From positions 1 through 30,273 of IMG/VR virus record IMGVR_UViG_3300048507_000042: a DNA stretch of 30,273 nucleotides; one strand, given 5' to 3'. The first letter of the stretch is position 1, and each line of letters begins with the position of its first letter. Shown here one piece after another: positions 20,820 to 30,090 of the stretch. The position numbers and the translations under genes were made by a program. The notes under the pieces are model-generated. The model searched no databases. It worked only from the letters and a program-made list of their open reading frames with translations, and had not been told where the DNA came from. This stretch comes from a virus.

Positions 20820-23800
20820 CGCTTTGTCTCCAAAACATAGAGAAACGCATCGAGATAGTTCTGGAATTCATCGTTCAACCCAGCTTCGAGCGTGTAGGTG
20901 ACTGATCCGCTAGATGCGCCAGTGTCAATGAACCCAATCGGCACACTGATCCCTTCAGGGGATGGTCTGACAGCAAACGTCGCAGAGGTGAATAGCACCG
21001 TAGAGCCACGCTTTATTCTAAACTGACACAGGCACTGGTCGTTATGACTTCTGACCATAAACTTGCCGCCAATCTGCGCCGTTGCACCTGTGCCGGTGTA
21101 TGTCACTGAAGCTATCGAATTAAAGATTCTGAAACTGCTGTTGCCTGAGAACGTCTGAGTGCCGGTGTTCAGGTCTTGCGCGATCTGCGTGACAGCGTTA
21201 CCGGCTAGCTGTGTCGTGTTCACACCGCCCGACTTGATGATTAGATTGCCCAGCGAATCGGTGTCCATCGTGACGTTGTCGATGCTTAATCGGCTTGCAC
21301 TAAGGGTGCCGGTTGAAATGTTATTAGCATTCAGGTTTGAGATCGTCACCTGAGCGGCGTTGATTGACCCCGCAGTGACCGTTCCCAAGTTTGCACTGAT
21401 AGCCGCCAGATTCGACACGTTGAGCTTTGATGCCTCAATGGTCGATGCTGCGATCTTCCCGCCCGTTATCGCATTCGACTGAATGTTCTGTGACTGGATG
21501 AACTCAAATGTACCAATCGCAGCGACTACCGCAGCCGTGGTGATGGATGAGCTTTGAATCGCACCGATTACCGCAGAATCAGCGAATATCTCAGACGTAT
21601 TCAGTTGGGCTGTGGTAATCGTGTTCGCCGCTATTTCTGATGCCGTCACCGCGTTTGTTGCAATGGCATTTGCAGTCACGGAATCCGCCGCCAGCTTGAC
21701 TGCACTGATCGCCCCGCTTGAGATGGAATCAGCGACCACGGCTCCGGCCTGAATGGATGCTGTCGAAATCTGACCCGCCGTGAGGCTTGCTGCTTGCACT
21801 TGTCCGAAGACTTGCGTGGCAAGGTTCACTTGGTCATCTAAGTCTGCTGCTGAGATGGCAGAAGTCCACGAGGTTCCGCTGTACCTGTAGAGCTTGTTAT
21901 CGGTTGTCAGCATAACCACTCGCCCAGTGGTCAGGTTGGTAGTCGGTAACGTACCCACCCGCTCTACTGGTCGAACCGTGTCGCTGAATAGGTTCTCGCC
22001 CAATGTTCCAGACAGGTCTGTGGTGTTCACTAAGGTCGTGAACTCAGGCACTGATGAGTTGTAGCGGTAGAGCTTCTTATCAGTGAGATTGAACAGGATT
22101 GACGGTCCTGTATAACCAGTGGGTGAGGGCAGGCTTGTAACAGCAGAGATTGGCTCAACACCGGAGGCAAACGAAGCAGCAGTGATAGAACCGGGGTCAA
22201 CAGATGAAGCTGTGAACAGGTCTGTAGTCCACGCAGAGCCGTTCCAAACGTGCAAGGTGTTTGTGGTCGTCAGGAACTTAATCTGCCCCACATGCGCCCC
22301 TGTAACGCCTGAGAGCGTACTAACAGGCTCAATACCGAAAGCATCGCCAGCAGCAAACTCATCCAAGACATCTTGAGCGAAATCATCCAACACAATCTTC
22401 TGTGTGGTGGCTGAGAACGACGCGCTGAAGCCAGATAAATTTCCAGAACGGTCAGCACTTCGCAGCCAAAAGTATCGGGTGACATCATTGCCCAGACCCG
22501 TGACTGTGTGCTGGTCTGACTTGGTTTTGACGATCAGCGTGGAAGATGCTTGATTGTCTACCGTATTGGAAAAAATCTCGACGTAGGCCAGATCAGAGTC
22601 AGATGGCAGTTCGAAATCGAGCTTGATCTGCTGAATACCGCCGGTAGCCACAATGTTGGATGGGATAGCTGGTGGCGTCTGATCGCCTTGAAGCGTTAGC
22701 GCACCAGTGACAAACCCAGAAACCTTACCAGTAAAAGTTACCGCTCTAACCTTGAACGTGAACTCCTCAAGCTCTTTCATGCCAGCGATCACGGTACTAG
22801 TGCCGTGGACATTCACGGACGAGAACTCAGCGCCTGCGCCGGTTATAGCCTCGTTCACTCCCCCATAGTTCAATTCGAGGGTGGTGGCATTAGCCACAGA
22901 ACCGTAGTCGATTGTCGCCGTGTATGAATTAGCGACAGCGCCATAGTCAATCTCGTTCTGCGAAGTCTGCTTAAACTGCACCTCGTAATAAGAAACGTAA
23001 GTGTTGGGGCTAGATGCAGTCCATGAGACGCGGACAGCAGGAAGGACAGAGCCATCGTTACCCAAGACAGTCGTTTCTGTCAGCGTCAATCCGGTGGGTG
23101 GAGTCTGTGCCGGTGTATCGTCAACAATCTCTGAATAGTCTGGATTGTTCGGGCCAACCGAAGCGACGATAGTTGAGGTGTCGTTGTCTGGGTTCCTGTC
23201 GGATCTGACGAAGGCTTGGGTACTGTTCTTATCGCCAGCATAAGCAAAGGCTTGCACCCAGTAGTACCTAGTATCACCAACCGATAGAGGGTCAGTCGGA
23301 TTGGCTGCGTCGTGGAAAAACTGCGTCCCCCTCGTTTCACCAATCAACTGGGCATTATCCCAAGACGAGTCAGCCGAGGCGTAAACCACGATGGTTTCAA
23401 ACAGCTTCGGGTTGCTTGGGTTCGTCCAATTCAGTTCGATGTGCTTGAGGCCAGACGTAGCCGTTAGATTCTGTGGGTCAGGTACACCACGGAATCCTTG
23501 TGTGATAGTGCCAGAGGGTGAGCGAGTGCTGTACTCACTAGCCGTCGGGTCAGCGTATGAGCCAGAATCATCTTCCAGCAGCGTCAGATTGACCACACCG
23601 TCTTGCGTGTCTGAGAACGACCAACCAGCACAACGGAATACCTTGTTGCTGTAGTTCAATTCCGAGACTGTGACGCTAACCCTATCGCCAACGTCCACAC
23701 GAAGCCCTGAGAGGTTCGTTGGAAAGGTCAGGACGGTCTGCTGGTCTGTCAGTTGGATCTGCTTGTGAGCGATCCTCTGAGCCATATACGACGTGTTCGT

Positions 23801-25027
23801 GAATGACAGTTGCACATCACGGATTAGTGTTTCGTTGTTATCTCTGCTAACCGCTGCTGTAAGAGCAACTTCTGGTGCCTCGACACTCTTGTGCTGCTGG
23901 GTGGGGTCAATAAATATCGGGCGGATTGTATTAAAACGATCACCGCGCTCCACCGACGTTCTAACCGTAATTGGGCCTGCAAGTGAGTCTTCATCCAAAC
24001 TCTCCGTTGGTGCCTCGTACACTCCCGCTCTGATTGTGTAAACGCCGTTAGAATACACCAGCGAGCCGTTCATGGCAGATAACAGCTTGTTGATGTTGGC
24101 TCTGTGCGAGTCAGTAGCGAACAAAACACCATTGGCAGTGAATCGCTTTTGCGTTCCACTAGGAATGGCTACTGAAACATCACAGGCATCCGCTGCGCTT
24201 TCTACTGCGTCCCAATCAATCTTGGCTACAGGCACTGACAAGCCAAACGTGGTGTCTGTCAGGTAATTAGCCGCACACAGAGCAGGGTTGTCTGTCCATT
24301 GTTGATAGGAAGCATTCGTTGGGTTAGCGCCTGCTGATGTATCGAGGCGAGGGTCATAGATGTCCTTCTTACCCTTTACGAGCGCCTTGATGTCTCGCGG
24401 TGTCAGTCTGTCCCACAGTTCCTGAGAACCGTCTGTTCTGACCCATTGAGTTGTGATGCAAGAGATGTTGGGCGTGGTGTGCGATGTAGTCCAAACCGAT
24501 GGGAATGCACCTCTAAGCAATGACGCAGCAGCTTGGTTCGATGCTCCGGTCTGCCGTTCAATCTGGCATATCGTGTCACTGTTGATCGGGCCAAACGTCC
24601 CAGCGGTAACTCTGGATTGGAAATCAATCTGACCGTCTAGGATCTTCTCGTTATCGAAGTAGACATCTGTGATGTCTTGAACCTCATGCCCCGTGAGAGC
24701 GATGGAGTGATACAGCTCGCGGTTGTCCGTTCCTGCTACGCCTACAAAGAAGATCGGGCCAGATACCAAGGCTTCGCCATAGACCATCTTCTGGGGTTCA
24801 ATCGTACCCCTAACCGTCTGCTGTCTGGATCTGTCTGTGTCGGTCTGCGGTAGGGATATATCCATCAACCCCCGAAACGCAGACACAGAACTAGCAATGA
24901 CGGCAGCGCCAATAGCCGCAGCGACCACGCCACTAGCAGCTCCGAGCGTTGCAATCGTGCCAACTACTTCAACGGCAGTTATTGCTGCGGACGCGATGCT
25001 TGCTAATACTGGGACTACTGGTGGCAC
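20816..25027 (-). CDS. J-like tail tip / central fibre protein
   Basis: A 1403-residue protein with a GTG start directly after the NlpC-like stop. Residues about 5-55 are hydrophobic (two Ala/Val-rich helices), as in J proteins of this type. Then follow the hub region (QKMVYGEALVSGPIFFVGV), three to four fibronectin type III-like domains from about residue 510 to 880 (for example LKHIELNWTNP), and a long Ala/Thr/Ile repeat region around 1110-1270 (ADSVTANAIATNAVTAS, IAANTITTAQL), probably a triple-helical fibre. The C-terminus is beta-rich. It forms the tail tip that touches the host receptor and triggers DNA release. Confidence 0.88.
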   Translation of the reverse strand: MPPVVPVLASIASAAITAVEVVGTIATLGAASGVVAAAIGAAVIASSVSAFRGLMDISLPQTDTDRSRQQTVRGTIEPQKMVYGEALVSGPIFFVGVAGTDNRELYHSIALTGHEVQDITDVYFDNEKILDGQIDFQSRVTAGTFGPINSDTICQIERQTGASNQAAASLLRGAFPSVWTTSHTTPNISCITTQWVRTDGSQELWDRLTPRDIKALVKGKKDIYDPRLDTSAGANPTNASYQQWTDNPALCAANYLTDTTFGLSVPVAKIDWDAVESAADACDVSVAIPSGTQKRFTANGVLFATDSHRANINKLLSAMNGSLVYSNGVYTIRAGVYEAPTESLDEDSLAGPITVRTSVERGDRFNTIRPIFIDPTQQHKSVEAPEVALTAAVSRDNNETLIRDVQLSFTNTSYMAQRIAHKQIQLTDQQTVLTFPTNLSGLRVDVGDRVSVTVSELNYSNKVFRCAGWSFSDTQDGVVNLTLLEDDSGSYADPTASEYSTRSPSGTITQGFRGVPDPQNLTATSGLKHIELNWTNPSNPKLFETIVVYASADSSWDNAQLIGETRGTQFFHDAANPTDPLSVGDTRYYWVQAFAYAGDKNSTQAFVRSDRNPDNDTSTIVASVGPNNPDYSEIVDDTPAQTPPTGLTLTETTVLGNDGSVLPAVRVSWTASSPNTYVSYYEVQFKQTSQNEIDYGAVANSYTATIDYGSVANATTLELNYGGVNEAITGAGAEFSSVNVHGTSTVIAGMKELEEFTFKVRAVTFTGKVSGFVTGALTLQGDQTPPAIPSNIVATGGIQQIKLDFELPSDSDLAYVEIFSNTVDNQASSTLIVKTKSDQHTVTGLGNDVTRYFWLRSADRSGNLSGFSASFSATTQKIVLDDFAQDVLDEFAAGDAFGIEPVSTLSGVTGAHVGQIKFLTTTNTLHVWNGSAWTTDLFTASSVDPGSITAASFASGVEPISAVTSLPSPTGYTGPSILFNLTDKKLYRYNSSVPEFTTLVNTTDLSGTLGENLFSDTVRPVERVGTLPTTNLTTGRVVMLTTDNKLYRYSGTSWTSAISAADLDDQVNLATQVFGQVQAASLTAGQISTASIQAGAVVADSISSGAISAVKLAADSVTANAIATNAVTASEIAANTITTAQLNTSEIFADSAVIGAIQSSSITTAAVVAAIGTFEFIQSQNIQSNAITGGKIAASTIEASKLNVSNLAAISANLGTVTAGSINAAQVTISNLNANNISTGTLSASRLSIDNVTMDTDSLGNLIIKSGGVNTTQLAGNAVTQIAQDLNTGTQTFSGNSSFRIFNSIASVTYTGTGATAQIGGKFMVRSHNDQCLCQFRIKRGSTVLFTSATFAVRPSPEGISVPIGFIDTGASSGSVTYTLEAGLNDEFQNYLDAFLYVLETKR

Positions 25028-25396
25028 TTAGACGCTCCATCCTGAGACGAGATAGCGGTCGGGTATCTGCGCGAACCCTTTGCTTGTTAAGCAGACCACC
25101 TTGTCTCTCAATTTAATTCCACAAACCTGACCGACAATCGGCGCGGCAACGATACACGGGTCGCCGTCCTTCAATTCGTCGCTCGGTTCTCCCAATATGC
25201 TGCCAATGAAATCGACAAGCTCGCCCTCTCTCCCCACCAGTAATTCAGCCTGTGCTTCTGATTCGTATTGAAACCCAGCCGAATAGTCTTTACCCGTTAG
25301 CTCTTTGACAACGAAGGCAATGAACTGACAGCAGTCGGCATCGCCATATTTGAAATCGCGCTTTTGCCACTTGTTCAACGCGGTATGAACTCTCAT
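25028..25396 (-). CDS. NlpC/P60-like tail tip protein (DUF6950-like)
   Basis: A 122-residue protein with FKYGDADCCQF near residues 15-25, the start of an NlpC/P60-like catalytic loop (Asp-Cys), then FIAFVVKELTGKD. It resembles DUF6950, a shortened relative of the tail peptidoglycan hydrolases. I see no clear catalytic histidine, so activity is doubtful. It lies just upstream of J, where lambda has gpK; a role in crossing the cell wall or in tip assembly fits. It overlaps the upstream gene by 4 bases. Confidence 0.78.
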   Translation of the reverse strand: MRVHTALNKWQKRDFKYGDADCCQFIAFVVKELTGKDYSAGFQYESEAQAELLVGREGELVDFIGSILGEPSDELKDGDPCIVAAPIVGQVCGIKLRDKVVCLTSKGFAQIPDRYLVSGWSV

Positions 25397-26031
25397 CGAC
25401 CGGGGCCGTTAACCCTAACGCCAGACAAAATGTTCACGTTCTTTGGCCCGCCAGCAACAGCGTCAGAGTTTGGATCACCCCAACGAATCTTGGCCCCTTC
25501 AATGTCAGCCATGAATTCAAAACCCAGAGAACCAGCGGAGTCGGTTTGCAACTGCGCGTCGGTGTACTTTAGGTTCGAGGCTTTATCAAAACGCGCAAGC
25601 TCAGACTCAGCAGTCAGGACAATCACGTCCCCATCAGCCGCGCCGACACTTAGCTCCATCTGATCCATCGCGCCTTCCCACACGATAGTCGGGTCAGCAA
25701 TCAGCACATCATTCGCGTTGAGGACGCCTAGATAAACCGTGACAGGCTGAAGGTAGTAGTCTTCAGTGAGCGCAGCGCCTGAGATAGTTGCGTCTAATCC
25801 AGAGAGCGAGAGCGTGATCTTGTACGGGCTGATCTCCGCGCCTTCTTCAAGCTGGCTGATTTCGCCAAGGTCGCCAGTACCCAGCCAATCATTCCCGCCC
25901 CATGTATAGGTGCCGATGGAGTTGTGCAAGTACAACGTCCCAGATGGGAACTCCAACTTGGCAAACGTGACGAGCGCAACGTGATCGGATGATAGCGCCG
26001 TTAATACGTCTGATGGGAAACCCCGACTCAT
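25393..26031 (-). CDS. Tail hub / DUF2163-like protein
   Basis: A 212-residue, beta-rich protein with FPSGTLYLHNSIGTYTWGG and later IVWEGAMDQMELSVG, the pattern of DUF2163-type minor tail proteins, which sit between the distal tail protein and the tip. Its position (after the distal tail protein, before NlpC-like and J) is the standard one. The C-terminal part contains YTDAQLQTDSAGSLGFEF. No enzyme motif is expected. Starts and stops overlap neighbours by 4 bases. Confidence 0.78.
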   Translation of the reverse strand: MSRGFPSDVLTALSSDHVALVTFAKLEFPSGTLYLHNSIGTYTWGGNDWLGTGDLGEISQLEEGAEISPYKITLSLSGLDATISGAALTEDYYLQPVTVYLGVLNANDVLIADPTIVWEGAMDQMELSVGAADGDVIVLTAESELARFDKASNLKYTDAQLQTDSAGSLGFEFMADIEGAKIRWGDPNSDAVAGGPKNVNILSGVRVNGPGR

Positions 26032-26627
26032 GCTAGAACGTCCTCGACAGCGTCAATCCTGAAGTTTGACGATATATCTGTCTGCGTCTCCCATGACGCT
26101 GGGCCTGCGAGCATGAATACCCCAGAAACGGGCGCGAGGTAGTCCACGACAGCGTTGTCCGCTGGGGTTTTCCTGATGGGTGGCGCAATCGACAAGGTGA
26201 CGTTACCCGATGCGTCCGAATTAGCATCGACCACAACCATGTGCAGTTCGTTGTTGAACGAGATGTAGTCACCCGCTCTCAGATAGTTGTTGACGTTAGC
26301 CGTAGCACCATCGCACACCAATGCAGTCCCTGATTGACTGGCTCCCTTAACTAAGAGTGTGCCACCACCCGCACCCCTTCGGGTGTAGGAATGGTCGTGT
26401 AACGTGAATCTGTGCTGCTGACCGTTTAGCTTAACCAAGAAAGCCTGCATCTCTTGGCGATCATCGCCCTTAAGATTCGAGAACTGCAAACTGGCTCGCC
26501 ACAATGAACCTTTGCGCGATGATGTTTGCACCGCGTTGGTCAGTGGTGATTTGAACGTGCGCGTGTTGGCTACAAGCTCAAAAGTGTTCGTGGTGGGGGT
26601 GATGCTAGGGAATGCAAATGTGGTCAT
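26028..26627 (-). CDS. Distal tail protein-like minor tail protein
   Basis: A 199-residue beta-rich protein encoded right after the tape measure gene. It has a start FAFPSITPTTNTFELVA, a middle region (FTLHDHSYTRRGAGGG) and a C-terminus with SWETQTDISSNFRIDAVED. Position and composition fit the distal tail protein that builds the ring at the tube tip. Family membership is by eye and the exact name is uncertain. Confidence 0.72.
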   Translation of the reverse strand: MTTFAFPSITPTTNTFELVANTRTFKSPLTNAVQTSSRKGSLWRASLQFSNLKGDDRQEMQAFLVKLNGQQHRFTLHDHSYTRRGAGGGTLLVKGASQSGTALVCDGATANVNNYLRAGDYISFNNELHMVVVDANSDASGNVTLSIAPPIRKTPADNAVVDYLAPVSGVFMLAGPASWETQTDISSNFRIDAVEDVLA

Positions 26628-28306
26628 ACGAACCGTCTCCTACGCATCAAATCTTGGATCGTCATTATAGTCTGCTGCGAGGTCTGGGCCATAGCAGATT
26701 TGATCTTCTGGTCTACATCAGCGCCAGAACCACGAGCGTCCACGTTGTTGATCACAGTCACACCCCCGCCCATCTTCTTGTTGGGTACGATAGAGCCAGA
26801 CTGATTGGGCACAAACATTTCAGGCCCACGCTCTCCAACCATGTAAGGCTGACCAGACTGAACAGGCCCACCGATAGCTTTACCGGTCAGACCCTTGGCG
26901 AACGACAAGAACCCGCCAGTAATTTTGTCGATTACAAACAATTCAATGGCCTGCGTTATCAGGCTTGCTGCCATCTGCTTGAATGCGTCTTTAACAGACA
27001 TCGTGCCTTTAACGACGTTCATTAGCCCGTCGGACATGTTCTTCATCGTCGTATTCGCCATCTTGTCCATCTGCTCTTGTACAGTTGGCAGATTCTCGTG
27101 CAACTTGGTAAAGCTGTCGTTCAGACGATCAACGAAGTTTGGCGCTGATATATCCACACCGCCTGCGCCAGTGGCGGCTTCAGTAACCTCTGCGATTGAC
27201 TCTGCCGCCTTTCTGTTGGCAACGATGAACGCTTCCATGCTGGTGGATAGCTCCAACCCCGGATTGCTTGCTTTCAGAACTTCCAACTCTTTAGCTAGAG
27301 CAGCAATGTCTTGAGGCAGATCCCCCATAATTTGAGCCGCACTCTCGGATATGAGAGGCATGCCAAGGAATGCAGCGATCTTGTTGTATATGTCGATGAA
27401 CGCTTGCAATGGTGGAATAAGTTTGCTGCCGATGGCGTTTGCCATCTCCATCACGGCCACTTGCGTGGTCTTAAACGCGATCTCCACGCCATGCATAATG
27501 GTACGAACAACACCAAAGGCTTTGACCACTGCTCCCGCGACTCTTTGCCCGATGTTGCCAAAATCTGAGGAGTCCAATGAGGCTTGTCGAAACGCATCAG
27601 CCACAAAAGTGATGATTGGCGAGAATGCCACAGCAAGTTGATTAGTCAGGCCAGTGAACACAGCCTTGAGCCTAGTTATGGCATCGTTGGCAGCTTCCAT
27701 CTGCGCTGTATCAGTGCGGGAGAGAGTCACACCGAAGTGCTCGGCTTCTGCTGTCATGGCCTTCAGTGCTTCAGATCCACCGCCAAGAGTGTTGACCAAC
27801 GCCACACCCTCACTGTCAAACAGCTTCATGGCTATGCGTACTTTGTCAGCCTGACTGTCCAAGCCTTGCATGGCATCAGCCACGACGTTCATCTGTTCGT
27901 CTAACGGCAAGCGGGTGAGAGTCTCGGCATCAATACCAAGCTCACGGAGTGCGCCCTTAGCCTCTCCAGTGCCCTTAGCGGCCTCTGCAGCGCGTCTGGT
28001 GAAACGCTGCATTGCCATGTCCATCGTGCCTGTGGACACGCCTGTAAGCTCTGCTGCGTGTCTTAAACCCGCCAACGCTTCGGTGGTAACACCTAGCTTG
28101 TCAGCGGTCTTGGCTAACGCATCCCCCGCGTCGATTGATGACTTGATCAAAGCGCCGAAACCACCAGCGCCAACCGCGCCGATTATGGCGGTCTTTAGGT
28201 TTAAGACCTTACCAGCGAGGCTCTTGAGTCCGGCGGTAGCCTTTCCAAAACCGCTCTTGGTTTTGTCCAGAGCCTTAATGACAATCTGAACTGTCTGGTT
28301 AGCCAT
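26624..28306 (-). CDS. Tail tape measure protein
   Basis: A 560-residue protein, with the usual start (MANQTVQIVIKALDKTKSGF), a long helical region, Gly/Ala-rich hydrophobic segments near residues 35-55 (TAIIGAVGAGGFGALI) and others further on, and a C-terminal domain with GGPVQSGQPYMVGERGPEMF, the GxRGPE motif common at the end of tape measure proteins. It sets tail length and is ejected with the DNA. At about 0.15 nm per residue, a tail of about 80-85 nm is expected. The G/GT chaperones upstream coat it during assembly. The T frame ends 8 bases inside it. Confidence 0.9.
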   Translation of the reverse strand: MANQTVQIVIKALDKTKSGFGKATAGLKSLAGKVLNLKTAIIGAVGAGGFGALIKSSIDAGDALAKTADKLGVTTEALAGLRHAAELTGVSTGTMDMAMQRFTRRAAEAAKGTGEAKGALRELGIDAETLTRLPLDEQMNVVADAMQGLDSQADKVRIAMKLFDSEGVALVNTLGGGSEALKAMTAEAEHFGVTLSRTDTAQMEAANDAITRLKAVFTGLTNQLAVAFSPIITFVADAFRQASLDSSDFGNIGQRVAGAVVKAFGVVRTIMHGVEIAFKTTQVAVMEMANAIGSKLIPPLQAFIDIYNKIAAFLGMPLISESAAQIMGDLPQDIAALAKELEVLKASNPGLELSTSMEAFIVANRKAAESIAEVTEAATGAGGVDISAPNFVDRLNDSFTKLHENLPTVQEQMDKMANTTMKNMSDGLMNVVKGTMSVKDAFKQMAASLITQAIELFVIDKITGGFLSFAKGLTGKAIGGPVQSGQPYMVGERGPEMFVPNQSGSIVPNKKMGGGVTVINNVDARGSGADVDQKIKSAMAQTSQQTIMTIQDLMRRRRFV

Positions 28307-28448
28307 CTTCTTGCCTCTCGCCCATTATCTTGTAGTAGGCGAGCCATTCGTTGAACTCTGACAACGACATCTGCTCGGCCTCTGCGATGCTCATATGTAA
28401 CCGATCAGCCAAAGCAACTAGGTTGAACCTTAACTGATCGGACTTTAG
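28299..28448 (-). CDS. Tail chaperone T domain, made by -1 frameshift (GT fusion)
   Basis: This frame has no ribosome binding site of its own. It is read after a -1 shift at A AAA AAC (28454-28448) at the end of gene G and encodes about 49 residues, with ALADRLHMSIAEAEQMSLSE and EFNEWLAYYKIM, the WxxYY pattern usual for the T part. The GT fusion would have about 165 residues. In lambda, G and GT in a fixed ratio coat the tape measure protein and recruit the tail tube subunits. The stop lies 8 bases inside the tape measure gene. Confidence 0.82.
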   Translation of the reverse strand, partial: LKSDQLRFNLVALADRLHMSIAEAEQMSLSEFNEWLAYYKIMGERQEDG

Positions 28449-28795
28449 TTTTTTTCCTGATCCTCGACGGACTCGATCTCGGCAAACATCTGTTCAGCAA
28501 TGCTGGATATCACGCCGGTCTCTTCGCCCATCAGGTCTGTTCTATCTTCTGCAGACGTAAACAACCGAGAACCACTCTCGTCACTGGCTTTCATAACGAT
28601 CAGGTCGATCATTGCCGCCATCGTCGTGTTTTCCATGAACTTCGGGTGCTTCTTCTGAAGTTGGTTTATGTCGTAGCAGGTGATCGGGAAGCAATACATG
28701 GCAAAGGGCTGTCCATCTGGATCAGCCCATGCCGCGACCTCGATCTTTCGAGCATTCAATTGTCTTCTATTTCGTAATTCTTTAGCTAAACCCAT
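28445..28795 (-). CDS. Tail assembly chaperone G
   Basis: A 116-residue acidic protein between the tail tube and tape measure genes, ending EIESVEDQEKN. The last codons GAA AAA AAC TAA contain the slippery heptamer A_AAA_AAC in the correct reading phase, immediately before the stop. Most ribosomes would stop and make G; some shift back one base and make GT. The N-terminal half is basic and the C-terminal half acidic, as in gpG of lambdoid tails. Confidence 0.85.
   Translation of the reverse strand: MGLAKELRNRRQLNARKIEVAAWADPDGQPFAMYCFPITCYDINQLQKKHPKFMENTTMAAMIDLIVMKASDESGSRLFTSAEDRTDLMGEETGVISSIAEQMFAEIESVEDQEKN
28448..28454 (-). promoter_or_regulatory. Programmed -1 frameshift slippery site
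   Basis: The heptamer A AAA AAC is in phase with gene G and sits directly before its stop codon; the -1 frame stays open for 49 codons and encodes the T domain. Seven consecutive A on the coding strand make it especially slippery. Confidence 0.85.
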
Positions 28796-28807
28796 TGTGG
28801 GATTCCT

Positions 28808-29209
28808 TTATGCAGTTGCTTCGGTAACAGCTCCTGAGACTTGTAGCTCAAAGCTGCCCTCTACCATACCATCAAAGGACGCTGTAATTTCTTTGCCAGT
28901 TAACACACCTGCGCCACTGTAATACTTCTCACCAGTGCCTGTTCCCGTTGGGTACAGTTCCCAGATTAAAGATGCGCCAGAATCCATTACCAGTTGGACT
29001 GCGTCAGCGTCGTCCCAGTAAACATCCATTGAGAGAGTGGCAGAAGTGAGAGAGGACAAGTATGTGCGAGCGGTATCGCCCATCACACTGTCTTCTATCG
29101 TGTCTGCTGATTCCGAGAGCGTGAAGCTGCGGACTTCACCCATAGCAGCGACACTGCCGCCACTTACCGCCAATTTGACTACGCCGCTTGAGCCTTTAGT
29201 CGTTGCCAT
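28808..29209 (-). CDS. Major tail tube protein
   Basis: A 133-residue beta-rich protein directly upstream of the tail chaperones. The start (SSGVVKLAVSGG) and SFTLSESADTIEDSVMGD, then SMDVYWDDADAVQLVM, are the pattern of siphophage tail tube subunits that stack as hexamers. The C-terminal GKEITASFDGMVEGSFELQV is the conserved end strand region. There is no immunoglobulin-like extension. The first 13 codons are repeated at 1-41. Confidence 0.85.
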   Translation of the reverse strand: MATTKGSSGVVKLAVSGGSVAAMGEVRSFTLSESADTIEDSVMGDTARTYLSSLTSATLSMDVYWDDADAVQLVMDSGASLIWELYPTGTGTGEKYYSGAGVLTGKEITASFDGMVEGSFELQVSGAVTEATA

Positions 29210-29221
29210 GATTAAACCCCT

Positions 29222-29656
29222 TTAGGTTGTTCCACGAGTGTACTGGTACTCAATGCGTACCGTTAAAATCACCCCACCGATGGGGGTAATGCTGCCGTCG
29301 TCGGTTTCTACGCTGACAATCTGTGTGTCGATTGCATAGCCACCGCGCGATCTGTCTTCGTCTAGCTTTTCTTCTATAGCCTCGACGATGTTATTCCTTG
29401 CTTCGTCCAAGCCTGTCCCCTTCACATAGCAGACAAGTTGGTAATCAATCGTGCCAAACCGCTGGGTCATGCTCCCGCCCACGGTTCCATCTTCCCTGTT
29501 TTCGTTTGTGGTTCTGACTAGCACCGCTGGGTATTGCGCGTTGCTCAACTTGTCAAAATCAAACGGTTCGCGGGTCACGAACTTGATAGCCACGGGAGTT
29601 GTCACCGCTTGTAACGCCGTGACCAAATTACCCGCAATGTTCTCTCTCACGCTCAT
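29222..29656 (-). CDS. Tail terminator / minor tail protein, right copy
   Basis: The 144-residue homologue of 54-488, about 95 percent identical in protein. It keeps the same length, start and 4-base overlap with the upstream gene, and both copies look intact, so neither has decayed. The flank towards the tail tube gene is identical to the left copy over 122 bases (29169-29290). In this copy the gene is followed by the complete tail tube gene. Confidence 0.75.
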   Translation of the reverse strand: MSVRENIAGNLVTALQAVTTPVAIKFVTREPFDFDKLSNAQYPAVLVRTTNENREDGTVGGSMTQRFGTIDYQLVCYVKGTGLDEARNNIVEAIEEKLDEDRSRGGYAIDTQIVSVETDDGSITPIGGVILTVRIEYQYTRGTT

Positions 29657-30090
29657 CGGTTGAACTCCTTGCGGAAGAATCTACCTAGACGCTCCTCTTC
29701 TTTATCGTTGAAACCGAAGAAAGGACGGGTTTGGTTATTAAACGCGGCCTTCTTAGATGCTTCTTGATTCGAGAAGTAGATACGCGCTGTCCTTCGATTC
29801 AATTGCTCAACCTGCATAGACCCAAGCATCTGTCCTGTTGCGAACAGATCCACAGGGTCATCTGGGTAGCCCTTTTTCTGTAGGAATTTGATATACCCAC
29901 CAGAATAACCTTTAAGGGGGCCATTGAAGCCCTCTCCGGCTTTTGTCCTGCGCAAGATGATCTGCTTGCCCAATGAAGCTGTGCGTCCTATAGCGCGATT
30001 AACGCCCTTCTGGACGTTGTTCTTCTCTTCCTTGAGTATCTGGTTGATATTCTTTGGAAGCTCAACTTCTACGGGCAGTCCCTGCGTCAT
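29653..30090 (-). CDS. Tail completion protein, diverged right copy
   Basis: A 145-residue basic protein, the counterpart of 485-919. It has the same KKAAFNN and RPFFGFNDKEE C-terminal block, with a mostly different N-terminal part (GLPVEVELPKNINQIL). It is one codon longer. The connector and terminator on its two sides are 92-95 percent identical to the left copy, so this gene has been exchanged or evolves much faster. It appears intact. Confidence 0.72.
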   Translation of the reverse strand: MTQGLPVEVELPKNINQILKEEKNNVQKGVNRAIGRTASLGKQIILRRTKAGEGFNGPLKGYSGGYIKFLQKKGYPDDPVDLFATGQMLGSMQVEQLNRRTARIYFSNQEASKKAAFNNQTRPFFGFNDKEEERLGRFFRKEFNR

